Positions 37,870-46,521 of a stretch of 64,000 nucleotides of DNA are shown here, in pieces (position 1 is the stretch's first letter; each line of letters begins with the position of its first letter). The position numbers and the translations under genes are program-made. Source of the DNA: Hwanghaeella grinnelliae (GTDB taxonomy: Bacteria; Pseudomonadota; Alphaproteobacteria; UBA8366; Aestuariispiraceae); assembly GCF_004005845.1 (NCBI RefSeq), contig NZ_SADE01000002.1, positions 421 to 64,420 on the forward strand, given 5' to 3'. Below the pieces are notes generated by a model, which saw nothing but the letters and a program-made list of their open reading frames with translations, did not search any database and was not told where the DNA came from.

Positions 37870-39885
37870 TCAAACCATATCCGACTCATGGGACGCCACG
37901 GCATCGCGGATTGCATTCAGCGTAACATCAATGCGGATTGGCTTGGTAAGATAGGCCGCGAATCCAGCGTCCAACCCGCGCTGCACTTCCGATGGCAAGG
38001 CCGATGCCGTAACCGCGATGACCGGGACGTGCCTTGCCCCCTCGCAAGCCCGCAAAGCCTGGAGCGCCTGGAACCCGTCCATGCCGGGCAAGTTGATGTC
38101 CATGAGGATCACGTCCGGTATATCACGCGCCGCCATTGCCAGCCCCTCCTCGGCGTTCGGCGCGGATATCATCGTAAACTCGTCCTCTTTATCCAGGATC
38201 ATTTCCATGAGACGGACATTGTCGGCATTGTCCTCGACATATAGCAGGGTACAGCTTTTTCCGTTTTTCGGTTCAGCGATGACCGCCGGTCGTTCATAGG
38301 CCTTGGATGTTCCCGCCGGCGCGTCCTCCTTCCATTGCGGATCCAGCGGCAAGTCGATCCAGAACGTAGAACCTTTCCCTTCCTCACTCTCGAAACCTAT
38401 CCGCCCGCGCATCAAGCTCACCAGTTTCTTCGTAATGGTGAGGCCGATTCCCGTTCCCTCGATGGACGAGGATTCATGGCCCAGGCGCTGGAACGGTTCG
38501 AACATCAAGTGCTGCCGGTCGGCGGCTATTCCCATGCCAGTATCGGCCACGATCAGGCGCAGATACCGGTCATCGATCAGATCGCAGTCCAGAAAAACCT
38601 TGCCGCCCCGTCGGTTGTATTTGATGGCGTTGGTCATCAGGTTCAGCAGGACCTGCTTGAACCGGGTTCGGTCGGCCCTGATGGCGGGATGAACGGCAAC
38701 ATGCTTCCTCAGCTCGATGGTGACACCATGTTTGGCGGCAATCGCCGAGGCAATAACGAAACAGTCACGCATGTCATCCATCGGCTCGAAGGATTCGACA
38801 TAGACACTGAGATTTCCGTCCTCGATCTTATTGAAATCCAGAACCTGGTTGATCAGGTTCAGCAAGTGTTCGCCGCTATTGTTGATATAGTCGATTGCCT
38901 GGCGCTGTTCCGCATCCATGCCGCTTTGATCCGAATAGTCCAGCAACTGCCCGAACCCCAGAATGGCGTTCAACGGCGTGCGCAATTCGTGGCTCATCGA
39001 TGATAGGAATTCGGATTTGGCCAAGCTTGCCCGCTCGGCGGTTTCCTTCGCCGACTGAAGTTCATGCGTCCTTGCCTCAACCAGGGCTTCAAGCTTGTCC
39101 CGGTGCATGGCAATCTCAGCCGTTTTTTCATCGACCAACGCTTGCAGACGGTCCCGCGTGACCGCCCCATCGTTCAACCGTTCGGCCATGATGTTGATTG
39201 CCTTCGCCAGATCCCCGATCTCGTCCTGCCGATCGATATCCAGCTTAACATCCCAGTCACCTTTCCCGATGCGGTCCGCTGCTTCCCGCAAGGATTCGAC
39301 GGGGGCGGCGATCCGCTGACCGAAAATAATAGCGGCGAAAATCCCGGAAATAAGCGCAAGACCAAGGACGACCAACTGTTTCTTAATCGTGGACCAGATA
39401 TTGTTGTTGAACTCCTCCATCGGCACGGCCGCGACGACATAGCCGAGAACTTCGTTCTTGTTCAGCAAAACCGGCGTCCCCGCCCAAAGATTGGTTTCGT
39501 CGGCTTCGGTCCGTATAAGACCGCCGGACAGAAGCCTGTCGATGAAACCGATTTGCGGCCGCTTGTTACGCAGGGCCGGCCAGGGCGATCCATCGGTTAG
39601 AAGCCGTCCTTCCGAATCCAGGATCCAGACCAGATCGATGCGGCGCCCCTCGATAATTCCCGTGGCAATCGACCGCAATTCCCGAACGTTGTAATTGTAT
39701 AGATAATTTTCAGCCTGAAATGCGGTCTTACGAACCGCCTCTACCATTTCCGCCGTTCTGATTTCCTGGAAGGTGACACGCTGTTCGTATGCAACGACCC
39801 CGAACAGTCCCGCCCCGATAAATACGACGATCGCCGACGCGATGAGCGCCACCTTGAAACCTAGACCGACGCGAGGTGCGCTCAT
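37870..39885 (-). CDS. Hybrid histidine kinase (sensor-HAMP-HisKA-HATPase-REC)
   Basis: 671 residues. TM1 at about 10-32, periplasmic region to about 165, TM2 at about 170-190, HAMP to about 245, coiled linker. HisKA has [12 protein letters not shown] (phospho-accepting His, about residue 302). HATPase: '[10 protein letters not shown]' N-box, 'DTGMGIA' G1, 'EGTGIGLTI' G2. C-terminal REC domain from about 545 with phospho-acceptor Asp in [13 protein letters not shown]. Its ATG overlaps the stop of the PhnD-like gene by 4 nt, so the two are a coupled sensor. No separate output regulator is adjacent. Confidence 0.92.
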   Translation of the reverse strand: MSAPRVGLGFKVALIASAIVVFIGAGLFGVVAYEQRVTFQEIRTAEMVEAVRKTAFQAENYLYNYNVRELRSIATGIIEGRRIDLVWILDSEGRLLTDGSPWPALRNKRPQIGFIDRLLSGGLIRTEADETNLWAGTPVLLNKNEVLGYVVAAVPMEEFNNNIWSTIKKQLVVLGLALISGIFAAIIFGQRIAAPVESLREAADRIGKGDWDVKLDIDRQDEIGDLAKAINIMAERLNDGAVTRDRLQALVDEKTAEIAMHRDKLEALVEARTHELQSAKETAERASLAKSEFLSSMSHELRTPLNAILGFGQLLDYSDQSGMDAEQRQAIDYINNSGEHLLNLINQVLDFNKIEDGNLSVYVESFEPMDDMRDCFVIASAIAAKHGVTIELRKHVAVHPAIRADRTRFKQVLLNLMTNAIKYNRRGGKVFLDCDLIDDRYLRLIVADTGMGIAADRQHLMFEPFQRLGHESSSIEGTGIGLTITKKLVSLMRGRIGFESEEGKGSTFWIDLPLDPQWKEDAPAGTSKAYERPAVIAEPKNGKSCTLLYVEDNADNVRLMEMILDKEDEFTMISAPNAEEGLAMAARDIPDVILMDINLPGMDGFQALQALRACEGARHVPVIAVTASALPSEVQRGLDAGFAAYLTKPIRIDVTLNAIRDAVASHESDMV

Positions 39886-40823
39886 TCTGCGCCGCCCTCC
39901 AACAGCCTGGTCAATTCGGGTCCGAAGGTCGTGACGTTCCGCAACAACTCTGCGGGGATCTCGTCAAACATTGTCGTTTGATCGAAACCGTCCAACGTGT
40001 TCGCCCCTTCCCGAGTATCATGCGCAGACAATAGTATTGCGCGGATCCGGGACACCAATCCGTGATCCAAGTGCTTGCCGTAGACGACGACATCGTAGGG
40101 AACGATCGGTGACGTATAGACAACCCGAAGCGGGACCAACGCCGATTTCGCAAGCTGCTTGAAATCGTTCTCAGCCAAGCCGGCTGCCGCGACTTGGTTC
40201 CGCTCGACCCATGTCATCTGGGTTTCACTGTCATACCCCATCACGTATCCAACCGCGTCCGGGGGCGGCACCTGCGCCAACCCGTCCAACGGCACCAACC
40301 GAAGACCGCTACTGGCCATTCCCAAAACAGGCAGCATGAACCCGGATGTCGAAAAACTCTCCTCTAGGGCAACTGTTTCGCCGACAAGATCACTCAGGAA
40401 ATTGAATCTGCTGTCTTGTCGCACGACGACGACGCTTCGGTAGGCATCCCTTCCGTCCTTCCACCGGCGCAGAAGGAACTTGGATCCCGCCCGTTCGTTT
40501 ACCAGCAAAGCGGTGACCGAACTGTCGATCAGCAAATCCACCTTTTTCTCGCGCATCAAAGACGCCATCCCCGCGACCGAATCCGCGACCGCAACCTCCC
40601 CACGCTTGATACCGTACGAACTCAATTTTTCGGCCAGGTAGTCCACGAATGGTTGGGAAACACGGACCACCCCAACCGGATCAAGGCTGATCGACCCAAG
40701 AACCAATACGCGCGCGGACGCGACGCCGCCTCCACTATTGAAGACAACGAGAAGAAAAACCAATATGGCAAGGCAATTGACGGAACGACATGTTCCGGGA
40801 CGTTGACACCCGGTCCGCGTCAC
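39882..40823 (-). CDS. PhnD-like periplasmic binding protein, sensor partner
   Basis: About 313 residues from a GTG at 40823, selected because AGGGGAGG lies just upstream. Signal peptide: hydrophobic '[20 protein letters not shown]' ending near residue 37. The mature part matches phosphate/phosphite/phosphonate binding proteins of the PhnD type ([32 protein letters not shown], '[15 protein letters not shown]'). There is no ABC permease nearby; instead the gene overlaps a hybrid kinase, so it probably presents a ligand to that kinase. The ligand is unknown. Confidence 0.85.
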   Translation of the reverse strand: MTRTGCQRPGTCRSVNCLAILVFLLVVFNSGGGVASARVLVLGSISLDPVGVVRVSQPFVDYLAEKLSSYGIKRGEVAVADSVAGMASLMREKKVDLLIDSSVTALLVNERAGSKFLLRRWKDGRDAYRSVVVVRQDSRFNFLSDLVGETVALEESFSTSGFMLPVLGMASSGLRLVPLDGLAQVPPPDAVGYVMGYDSETQMTWVERNQVAAAGLAENDFKQLAKSALVPLRVVYTSPIVPYDVVVYGKHLDHGLVSRIRAILLSAHDTREGANTLDGFDQTTMFDEIPAELLRNVTTFGPELTRLLEGGAE

Positions 40824-40972
40824 GCAACCTCCCCTCAGGCCTTTCGGCACAGCCCAACACCCCCTTATTCGGTCCCGGCTTACTCTAGCACAATCCTTGG
40901 CAATTCATCAGACGCCTTGTTCATTGCCAGAACACAATGCCGCTACGCGGATCACCATCGACTGCACCTTCC

Positions 40973-42145
40973 TCAAGACGGTTTCGGCGCGGCATGCTGA
41001 ACTGCGGCGCGGCCGGCCTTTTCGCGGGCAATGACCAGTTTCATGATTTGCGCGGTTCCATCCCCGATTTGCAGCCCCAACACATCCCGCATGCGCTGCT
41101 GATGCGGCAGGTCGCCGCTATAGCCGTAATGTCCATGGGTCAGAAGACATTGCTGTATCACCTCATGCGCGACTTTCGGCCCATACCATTTGCACATGGA
41201 AGCTTCCGCCGTGTGCGGCAGGCCGCGATCTCGCAGATCCAACGCATAGTAACAAAGCTGCCGCGCCATGGTCAGGTAGGTTTCCCCTTCGGCCAGCGGA
41301 AAGGATACGCCCTGGTATTGGGCGAGCGGCGCGCCGAAGGCTTCCCGTTCCCGGATATAGGCCCAAGTCTCATCGAGGGACGCCTGCGCCGCGGCAATGC
41401 ATTGCAGGCCAATCAAGGCACGGCTGTAATCGAACCCCTGCATGACCTGGACGAATCCCATATTCTCATCGCCGATCATGTGCTCGTCCGGCACGAAGAC
41501 ATCATCGAAGAAAACCGATCCCCGCCCGACCATCTTCGATCCGATATCGTTGAAGCGCGTCGTGGTGACACCTTCGTCCGTCATGCCGACCATGAAGGCC
41601 GATACGGCCCGCGCGCCGCCATCGGCCGCACCGGTTCGGGCGAAGACCACGGCGGCGTCCGCCCCGTCGGCGAAACTCATCGACGTCTTCTCGCCGTTCA
41701 AAAGATAGCCCCCCTGCACTTTACCGGCGCGCAGTTGCAGGTTGGCCGCATCGCTGCCGCCGCGCGGTTCGGTAAGACCGAGGCCCACGATCGCATCCCC
41801 GGACACAATGCGCGGCACCCATTCCCCGGCGAGATCCTTGTTGGCATTCCGGACGATAATCTGGCCCATCAGTGAGCCTAGAAGCTGCACATAGCAGACA
41901 TTCATATCGCCATAGGCTATCGCTTCGGCAATGACGCCGGTGGTCACCCCGCCCATACCGAGGCCGCCGAATTCCTCCGGCAAGTCGACACCGATCAGGC
42001 CCATCGCCCCCATTTCGCGGACCAGATCGCGATCAAGACCGTCATCCCGGTCGCGGTCCATGTAAAAGGGCGCCAACTTTTCCGTTGAGAACCGTTCTGC
42101 GGTTTCAAGGAAGGCCTTTTGCTCCTCTGTCAGCGAGAAATCCAT
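40973..42145 (-). CDS. Acyl-CoA dehydrogenase, cyclic-acyl type (BadJ/AliB-like)
   Basis: 390 residues, complete acyl-CoA dehydrogenase fold: 'GLTEPRGGSDAANLQ' flavin motif, 'YSRALIGLQCIAAAQASLDE', C-terminal 'RMRDVLGLQIGDGTAQIMK'. At the catalytic-base position usually 'EGT' the residue is Asp362 (GDGT). Asp in place of Glu is reported in cyclohexanecarboxyl-CoA dehydrogenases. With the SDR and crotonase upstream this suggests ring acyl-CoA oxidation. Last gene of a three-gene minus-strand operon. Confidence 0.82.
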   Translation of the reverse strand: MDFSLTEEQKAFLETAERFSTEKLAPFYMDRDRDDGLDRDLVREMGAMGLIGVDLPEEFGGLGMGGVTTGVIAEAIAYGDMNVCYVQLLGSLMGQIIVRNANKDLAGEWVPRIVSGDAIVGLGLTEPRGGSDAANLQLRAGKVQGGYLLNGEKTSMSFADGADAAVVFARTGAADGGARAVSAFMVGMTDEGVTTTRFNDIGSKMVGRGSVFFDDVFVPDEHMIGDENMGFVQVMQGFDYSRALIGLQCIAAAQASLDETWAYIREREAFGAPLAQYQGVSFPLAEGETYLTMARQLCYYALDLRDRGLPHTAEASMCKWYGPKVAHEVIQQCLLTHGHYGYSGDLPHQQRMRDVLGLQIGDGTAQIMKLVIAREKAGRAAVQHAAPKPS

Positions 42146-42171
42146 CCTGGCTATTCCTTTCGGTCCCGGCG

Positions 42172-42933
42172 TCAGCCGTGCATCGTCAATCCGCCGGAAA
42201 CACTGATCACCTGCCCGGTGATGAAGCCCGCGTCATCGCTGGCCAGAAAGGCAACGATGCCGGGATAGTCCTCCGGCTCGCCCAGCCGCCGCATGGGAAT
42301 GGCCCGCTTCAATCCCTCCGCCACTTTGGCGCCGGCCTCGCCTTGCGAAAATTCCTCAAAAAGCGGTGTGTCGGTCGGGCCGGGGCAGACCGCATTCAGT
42401 TGAATGTTCGCGCGCGCCAGTTCCCGCGCCACTGTCTTGGTAAAGGAAACGATACCGCCCTTGCAGGCCGCGTAAACCGCTTCGCCGGAGGACCCGACCC
42501 GTGCCGCATCAGACGCGATATTGACCACCCGCCCGGACTTCCGTTCCACCATGTAGGGCAGAACTGCATGATGCATATGAAGCGGGCCATAGAGGTTCAG
42601 GTCGACGATCTTTTTCCAGAAATCCGTATCTGTATCGAGGAAGGCGATAGGTTTGTCCCATCCCGCATTGTTGATCAGGATGTCGATCGGCCCGTCTTCG
42701 GCAAAGGCGGCAACCGCCGCGTCGACAGAGGCCCGGTCCGTTATGTCCACCTTATGGGCCGTTGCCATGCCGCCCGCCAAGGCGACGATACCTGCCGTTT
42801 CGCCCGCACCCACTTCGTTCAGGTCGAAGATGCCGACGGTGCTTCCTTCTTCGCCGAACCGTTTGCAAATTTCCCGCCCGATGCCGCTGGCCCCACCGGT
42901 GACGATCACTCTTTTCCCAGCCAGTCCACGCAT
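42172..42933 (-). CDS. SDR, 2-hydroxycyclohexanecarboxyl-CoA dehydrogenase-like
   Basis: 253 residues. NAD motif TGGASGIG at 12-19, NNAG at 88-91, catalytic Ser141, Tyr154 and Lys158 (YAACK). The stretch 'LHMHHAVLPYMVER...GRVVNIASDAARVGSSGEAVYAACKGG' closely resembles BadH of Rhodopseudomonas palustris as I remember it, as does the C-terminal 'DDAGFITGQVISVSGGLTM'. It would oxidise the 2-hydroxyacyl-CoA to the 2-oxo form. 26 nt upstream of the acyl-CoA dehydrogenase gene. Confidence 0.82.
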   Translation of the reverse strand: MRGLAGKRVIVTGGASGIGREICKRFGEEGSTVGIFDLNEVGAGETAGIVALAGGMATAHKVDITDRASVDAAVAAFAEDGPIDILINNAGWDKPIAFLDTDTDFWKKIVDLNLYGPLHMHHAVLPYMVERKSGRVVNIASDAARVGSSGEAVYAACKGGIVSFTKTVARELARANIQLNAVCPGPTDTPLFEEFSQGEAGAKVAEGLKRAIPMRRLGEPEDYPGIVAFLASDDAGFITGQVISVSGGLTMHG

Positions 42934-42987
42934 TGCCGTTTCCCCTGTGGTTACGTTCTTGTTTCGACTTCCAAGGAAGGCAAGCCC

Positions 42988-43797
42988 CTATACAGGACAT
43001 TCTTTCTTGAAGTTCGGCTTGCGTTTTTCGCGATGGGAAGCGACGCCCTCTTTCACCTCGTCGCCAGCGAAACCCAGCATCTCCAGCGCGGTCGAGGTGT
43101 CGAAACTGGGCCCGGCGCTGCGCAGCCAATTGTTCAGGGCATATTTCGTCCAACGGATGGCGCTCTGCGCACCGTTGCTCAACTCGACAGCCACATCCAA
43201 GGCCGTCTTCATCAATTCATCGTCCTCCACACACATGGAGACGAGGCCGATGCGGTCGGCTTCCTCGCCGCTGACCGGCCGGCAGGTCATCAGGTAGTAT
43301 TTCGCCTTGGCCATGCCGCAGAGCAGCGGCCAGATCATCGCCGCAACATCACCAGCGGCAACGCCCAGCCGGGTGTGCCCGTCGACGATTTTCGCGGATT
43401 TCCCGGCGATGGAGACATCGGCCAGGATACCGACGACCAGGCCCGCCCCGACCGCCGGTCCATTAATGGCCGAAACAATAGGCTTGTTGCAGTTGACGAC
43501 GTTGTAGACCAGATCCTTCGCCTCTTTCCAAACGCGCATGCGTTCTTCCTGGCTTTCGATCATTTCCTCGATCAGGTCGAAATCGCCACCCGCGGAGAAG
43601 GCCTTCCCGGCCCCGGTCACCAGAACGACATTGATGTCGGGATCAGCATCGATGGTACGCCAGATTTCAACTAATTGGCTGTGGGTCTCGCGATCGACGG
43701 AATTGTAGGTTTCCGGCCGGTCGAAGGTGATTTGCAGCACCCGGTCGGCGGGGTAGTCGATCCGAAGTTTCGTGTAGGCGGCATAGCGGTCGCTCAC
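42988..43797 (-). CDS. Crotonase-family acyl-CoA enzyme, catalytic Glu pair missing
   Basis: 269 residues from a GTG at 43797 with GGGAGG about 5 nt upstream. Crotonase fold: '[16 protein letters not shown]' oxyanion loop, '[24 protein letters not shown]'. In canonical hydratases the latter contains Glu (GGGCE); here that position is Val, and the second Glu region reads [12 protein letters not shown]. So the standard hydratase pair is absent and the reaction may differ (isomerase, hydrolase or ring-specific hydratase). In context it is the BadK-like position, upstream of the SDR. Confidence 0.75.
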   Translation of the reverse strand: MSDRYAAYTKLRIDYPADRVLQITFDRPETYNSVDRETHSQLVEIWRTIDADPDINVVLVTGAGKAFSAGGDFDLIEEMIESQEERMRVWKEAKDLVYNVVNCNKPIVSAINGPAVGAGLVVGILADVSIAGKSAKIVDGHTRLGVAAGDVAAMIWPLLCGMAKAKYYLMTCRPVSGEEADRIGLVSMCVEDDELMKTALDVAVELSNGAQSAIRWTKYALNNWLRSAGPSFDTSTALEMLGFAGDEVKEGVASHREKRKPNFKKECPV

Positions 43798-43902
43798 CGT
43801 TCCCTCCCGTAAAAAATTTATTGATTTGGTATGAAGGGTAAATGATCCGCGGGATGCAGGCGAGTCCGACATGGCGCCTGCACGGGGATTTTTATAACAG
43901 CG

Positions 43903-44853
43903 TTATCTTATTTTTGACGGTGCGTGTCGGAAACGGCTTTTGAAAGCGGTCGAAAAATGCGCGGAACTGGCAAAACCGGTTGCAAGCGCAATTTCGGTAA
44001 CGCTCATAACCGATTGCTCGAGTAGGTTTCTGGCCTTTTCCAACCGCAAACCACGATAAAAAGCCATGGTGCTGGCCCCCAGTTTTTCGCTGAACAGCCT
44101 GTTCAATTGCCGCGCACCCAAGCCGCAGAGATGGGCCAGTTGATCCAGGCTGAGAGGATCGGCGACATGGTTTTCCATCATCTCGATCGCCTGGATGACG
44201 GCAGGGTCCGAAACGCCGTATCGCTCTACCAGGCCCGCACGTTGCGGACCGCCGGATGGCCGTACATCTGTATGCATGAACCAGTCGCTGACCCTTCTTG
44301 CGAATGCCGCCCCGTGGTGCCGGGTGATGACGGCATGCATCATGTCCAGGGCCGCGGTTCCGCCGGCGCAGGTCATTCGGTCCCTGTCGATCACATACAG
44401 GGAGCGCTCGACCAGCAGGGATGGCGTAATCTCCGCCAGGGTCTGGACATGTTCCCAATGAACCGTCATGCGCCGCCCTGCCAAGACACCCGCACGCGCC
44501 AGAATGACGGGCCCACCGGAAACGCCACCAATCTGCACACCGCGACGCGCCAACATACGCAGCCACTGGAAAACCCGCCCATCGTCGAACCGCGCGGGAT
44601 CACCACCGGCGACGACCAAAACAAGGTCGAAATCGCGATCGCCATCCAGGGTCGCCGTCCCCTCGATCACCGCGCCGCTGGACGAAACCGACCGACCGCC
44701 GGCAACGGGAATATGCCGAACATCATAAAGACGCTTCCCTGCCAGGTGGTTTGCCGCACGCATCGGTTCCGCCGCCGAAGAATAGGAAAGCAGGGCGAAA
44801 CCGTCGATCAATAGGAAGCCGACCCGGAAGGGCCCAGTGTTATGCAAGGTCAT
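43903..44853 (-). CDS. GlxA-type AraC regulator
   Basis: 316 residues from the ATG at 44853. Residues about 8-185 form a DJ-1/PfpI-like domain ('VGFLLIDGFALLSYSSAAEPMRAAN', 'VSGGPVILARAGVLAGRRMTVHWEH'). Residues about 220-315 are AraC HTH ('LDQLAHLCGLGARQLNRLFSEKLG', 'VTEIALATGFASSAHFSTAFK'). This is the GbdR/SouR class known to activate glycine betaine, dimethylglycine and sarcosine catabolism, which fits its divergent position 93 nt from soxB. It could also affect the downstream acyl-CoA genes. Confidence 0.88.
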   Translation of the reverse strand: MTLHNTGPFRVGFLLIDGFALLSYSSAAEPMRAANHLAGKRLYDVRHIPVAGGRSVSSSGAVIEGTATLDGDRDFDLVLVVAGGDPARFDDGRVFQWLRMLARRGVQIGGVSGGPVILARAGVLAGRRMTVHWEHVQTLAEITPSLLVERSLYVIDRDRMTCAGGTAALDMMHAVITRHHGAAFARRVSDWFMHTDVRPSGGPQRAGLVERYGVSDPAVIQAIEMMENHVADPLSLDQLAHLCGLGARQLNRLFSEKLGASTMAFYRGLRLEKARNLLEQSVMSVTEIALATGFASSAHFSTAFKSRFRHAPSKIR

Positions 44854-44946
44854 GCCCGGATTTTGAAAGTTTCCGACCATTTTTGGCAAGTAAATCTGAT
44901 GCCCGACCTTCAATTATGGCTACAGCATAAAAAAGGGATGGTAGAC

Positions 44947-46197
44947 ATGCGGTATTCGGGGCTTCGCGTCCTGTGGGAGGGTCTGACGGGCAATAAGGGC
45001 TGGCAGCCCGCCTGGCGGGAGCCTGAGCCGAAAAAGTCTTACGACGTCATCGTCATCGGTGGCGGCGGGCACGGCTTGGCGACCGCCTATTACCTATCGA
45101 ACAAATTCGGGATCACCAATGTGGCCGTTCTGGAAAAGGGATGGCTGGGGTCCGGAAATATCGGTCGGAACACGACGATTATCCGATCCAACTATCTGCT
45201 GCCCGGCAACGAACCGTTCTACGAACTTTCCATGAAACTGTGGGAAGGGTTGGAGCAGGACTTCAACTACAACGCCATGGTTTCCCAGCGCGGGGTCCTC
45301 AACCTGTGCCATACGGATGCACAACGCGACGCCTTTGCGCGGCGCGGGAATTCCATGCGCCTATCCGGTGCGGATTCGGAACTGTTGGATCAGGATGGCG
45401 TGCGGGCATTGTATCCCTTCCTGGATTTCGACAACGCGCGTTTCCCGATCAAGGGCGGCTTGCTGCAAAAGCGTGGCGGATCCGCCCGGCATGACGGGGT
45501 CGCCTGGGGCTACGCCCGCGGTGCGGATCTGCGCGGCGTGGATATCATCCAGAACTGCGAAGTGACCGGCTTCCATATCGAAAACGGTGTCTGCAAGGGC
45601 GTTGAAACAACGAAGGGCGCCATTTCCGCCAAGAAAATCGCTGTCTGCGTCGCCGGCTCCTCCGGCCGGGTGATGGCACAGGCGGGGATGCGTCTGCCGA
45701 TCGAAAGCCACGTTTTGCAGGCCTTCGTGTCTGAAGGGTTGAAGCCGATCATCCCCGGCGTCATCACTTTCGGTGCCGGCCATTTCTATATCAGCCAGTC
45801 CGACAAGGGCGGCCTCGTCTTCGGCGGCGATATCGACGGCTATAACAGTTATGCCCAACGCGGCAACCTGCCTGTGGTGGAGGATGTTTGCGAAAGCGGC
45901 ATGGCCCTGATGCCGATGATCGGACGGGCCCGGCTGCTCCGCATGTGGGGCGGTGTAATGGACATGTCGATGGACGGATCGCCCTTCATCGACAAGACCC
46001 ATATCGACGGCCTCTATTTCAACGGCGGCTGGTGCTATGGCGGCTTCAAGGCAACGCCGGCATCCGGCTATTGCTATGCTCATCTGCTGGCCAAGGACGA
46101 ACCGCACCCGGTCGCGACCGAAATGCGGCTGGACCGTTTCAAACGGGGCCACATGATCGACGAAAAGGGCGCCGGCGCCCAACCGAACTTGCATTGA
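44947..46197 (+). CDS. soxB: Sarcosine oxidase beta subunit
   Basis: 416 residues from the ATG at 44947 (MRYSGLRVLWE, the usual family start). FAD motif VIVIGGGGHGLATAYY, then 'GNIGRNTTIIRSNYLLP' as in heterotetrameric sarcosine oxidases. 'SARHDGVAWGYARG' contains the conserved His environment associated with covalent FMN. Oxidatively demethylates sarcosine to glycine with H2O2 and methylene-THF production. First gene of soxBDAG. Confidence 0.95.
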   Translation: MRYSGLRVLWEGLTGNKGWQPAWREPEPKKSYDVIVIGGGGHGLATAYYLSNKFGITNVAVLEKGWLGSGNIGRNTTIIRSNYLLPGNEPFYELSMKLWEGLEQDFNYNAMVSQRGVLNLCHTDAQRDAFARRGNSMRLSGADSELLDQDGVRALYPFLDFDNARFPIKGGLLQKRGGSARHDGVAWGYARGADLRGVDIIQNCEVTGFHIENGVCKGVETTKGAISAKKIAVCVAGSSGRVMAQAGMRLPIESHVLQAFVSEGLKPIIPGVITFGAGHFYISQSDKGGLVFGGDIDGYNSYAQRGNLPVVEDVCESGMALMPMIGRARLLRMWGGVMDMSMDGSPFIDKTHIDGLYFNGGWCYGGFKATPASGYCYAHLLAKDEPHPVATEMRLDRFKRGHMIDEKGAGAQPNLH

Positions 46198-46210
46198 GGA
46201 GGCACGGCGC

Positions 46211-46519
46211 ATGATCATCAATCATCCCCTGCTGGGCCCACGCGACGCCGCCGAGTTTTATTACCTGGGCGATGCATCCCTTCTGGACCGGCCCGACTGG
46301 CAAGCGCCGGACGCCGCCGACAAATTCTACGAATACCAATATCTGCGCGACAATGCGGCCGGCGAACATCGTGAACTTTGGTATCACGAACAGGGTGACC
46401 GTTCCTGGCTGATCGTCACGCGGGATACGTTGACCCATGACATCACCAAGGTCGAACTGGCCCATGACGTTGCCTTGGCTAAACAAGCCGACCCAGCAAA
46501 CACGGGCAGGGAGGGTTGA
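46211..46519 (+). CDS. soxD: Sarcosine oxidase delta subunit
   Basis: 102 residues. Short zinc-type subunit in place between soxB and soxA. Typical 'WYHEQGDRSWLIVTRDTLTHDI' segment and 'FYEYQYLRDN'. The usual N-terminal Cys zinc ligands (CPYC) are absent: the start is MIINHPLLGPRDAAEF. GAGG precedes the ATG. Confidence 0.9.
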   Translation: MIINHPLLGPRDAAEFYYLGDASLLDRPDWQAPDAADKFYEYQYLRDNAAGEHRELWYHEQGDRSWLIVTRDTLTHDITKVELAHDVALAKQADPANTGREG

Positions 46520-46521
46520 TC

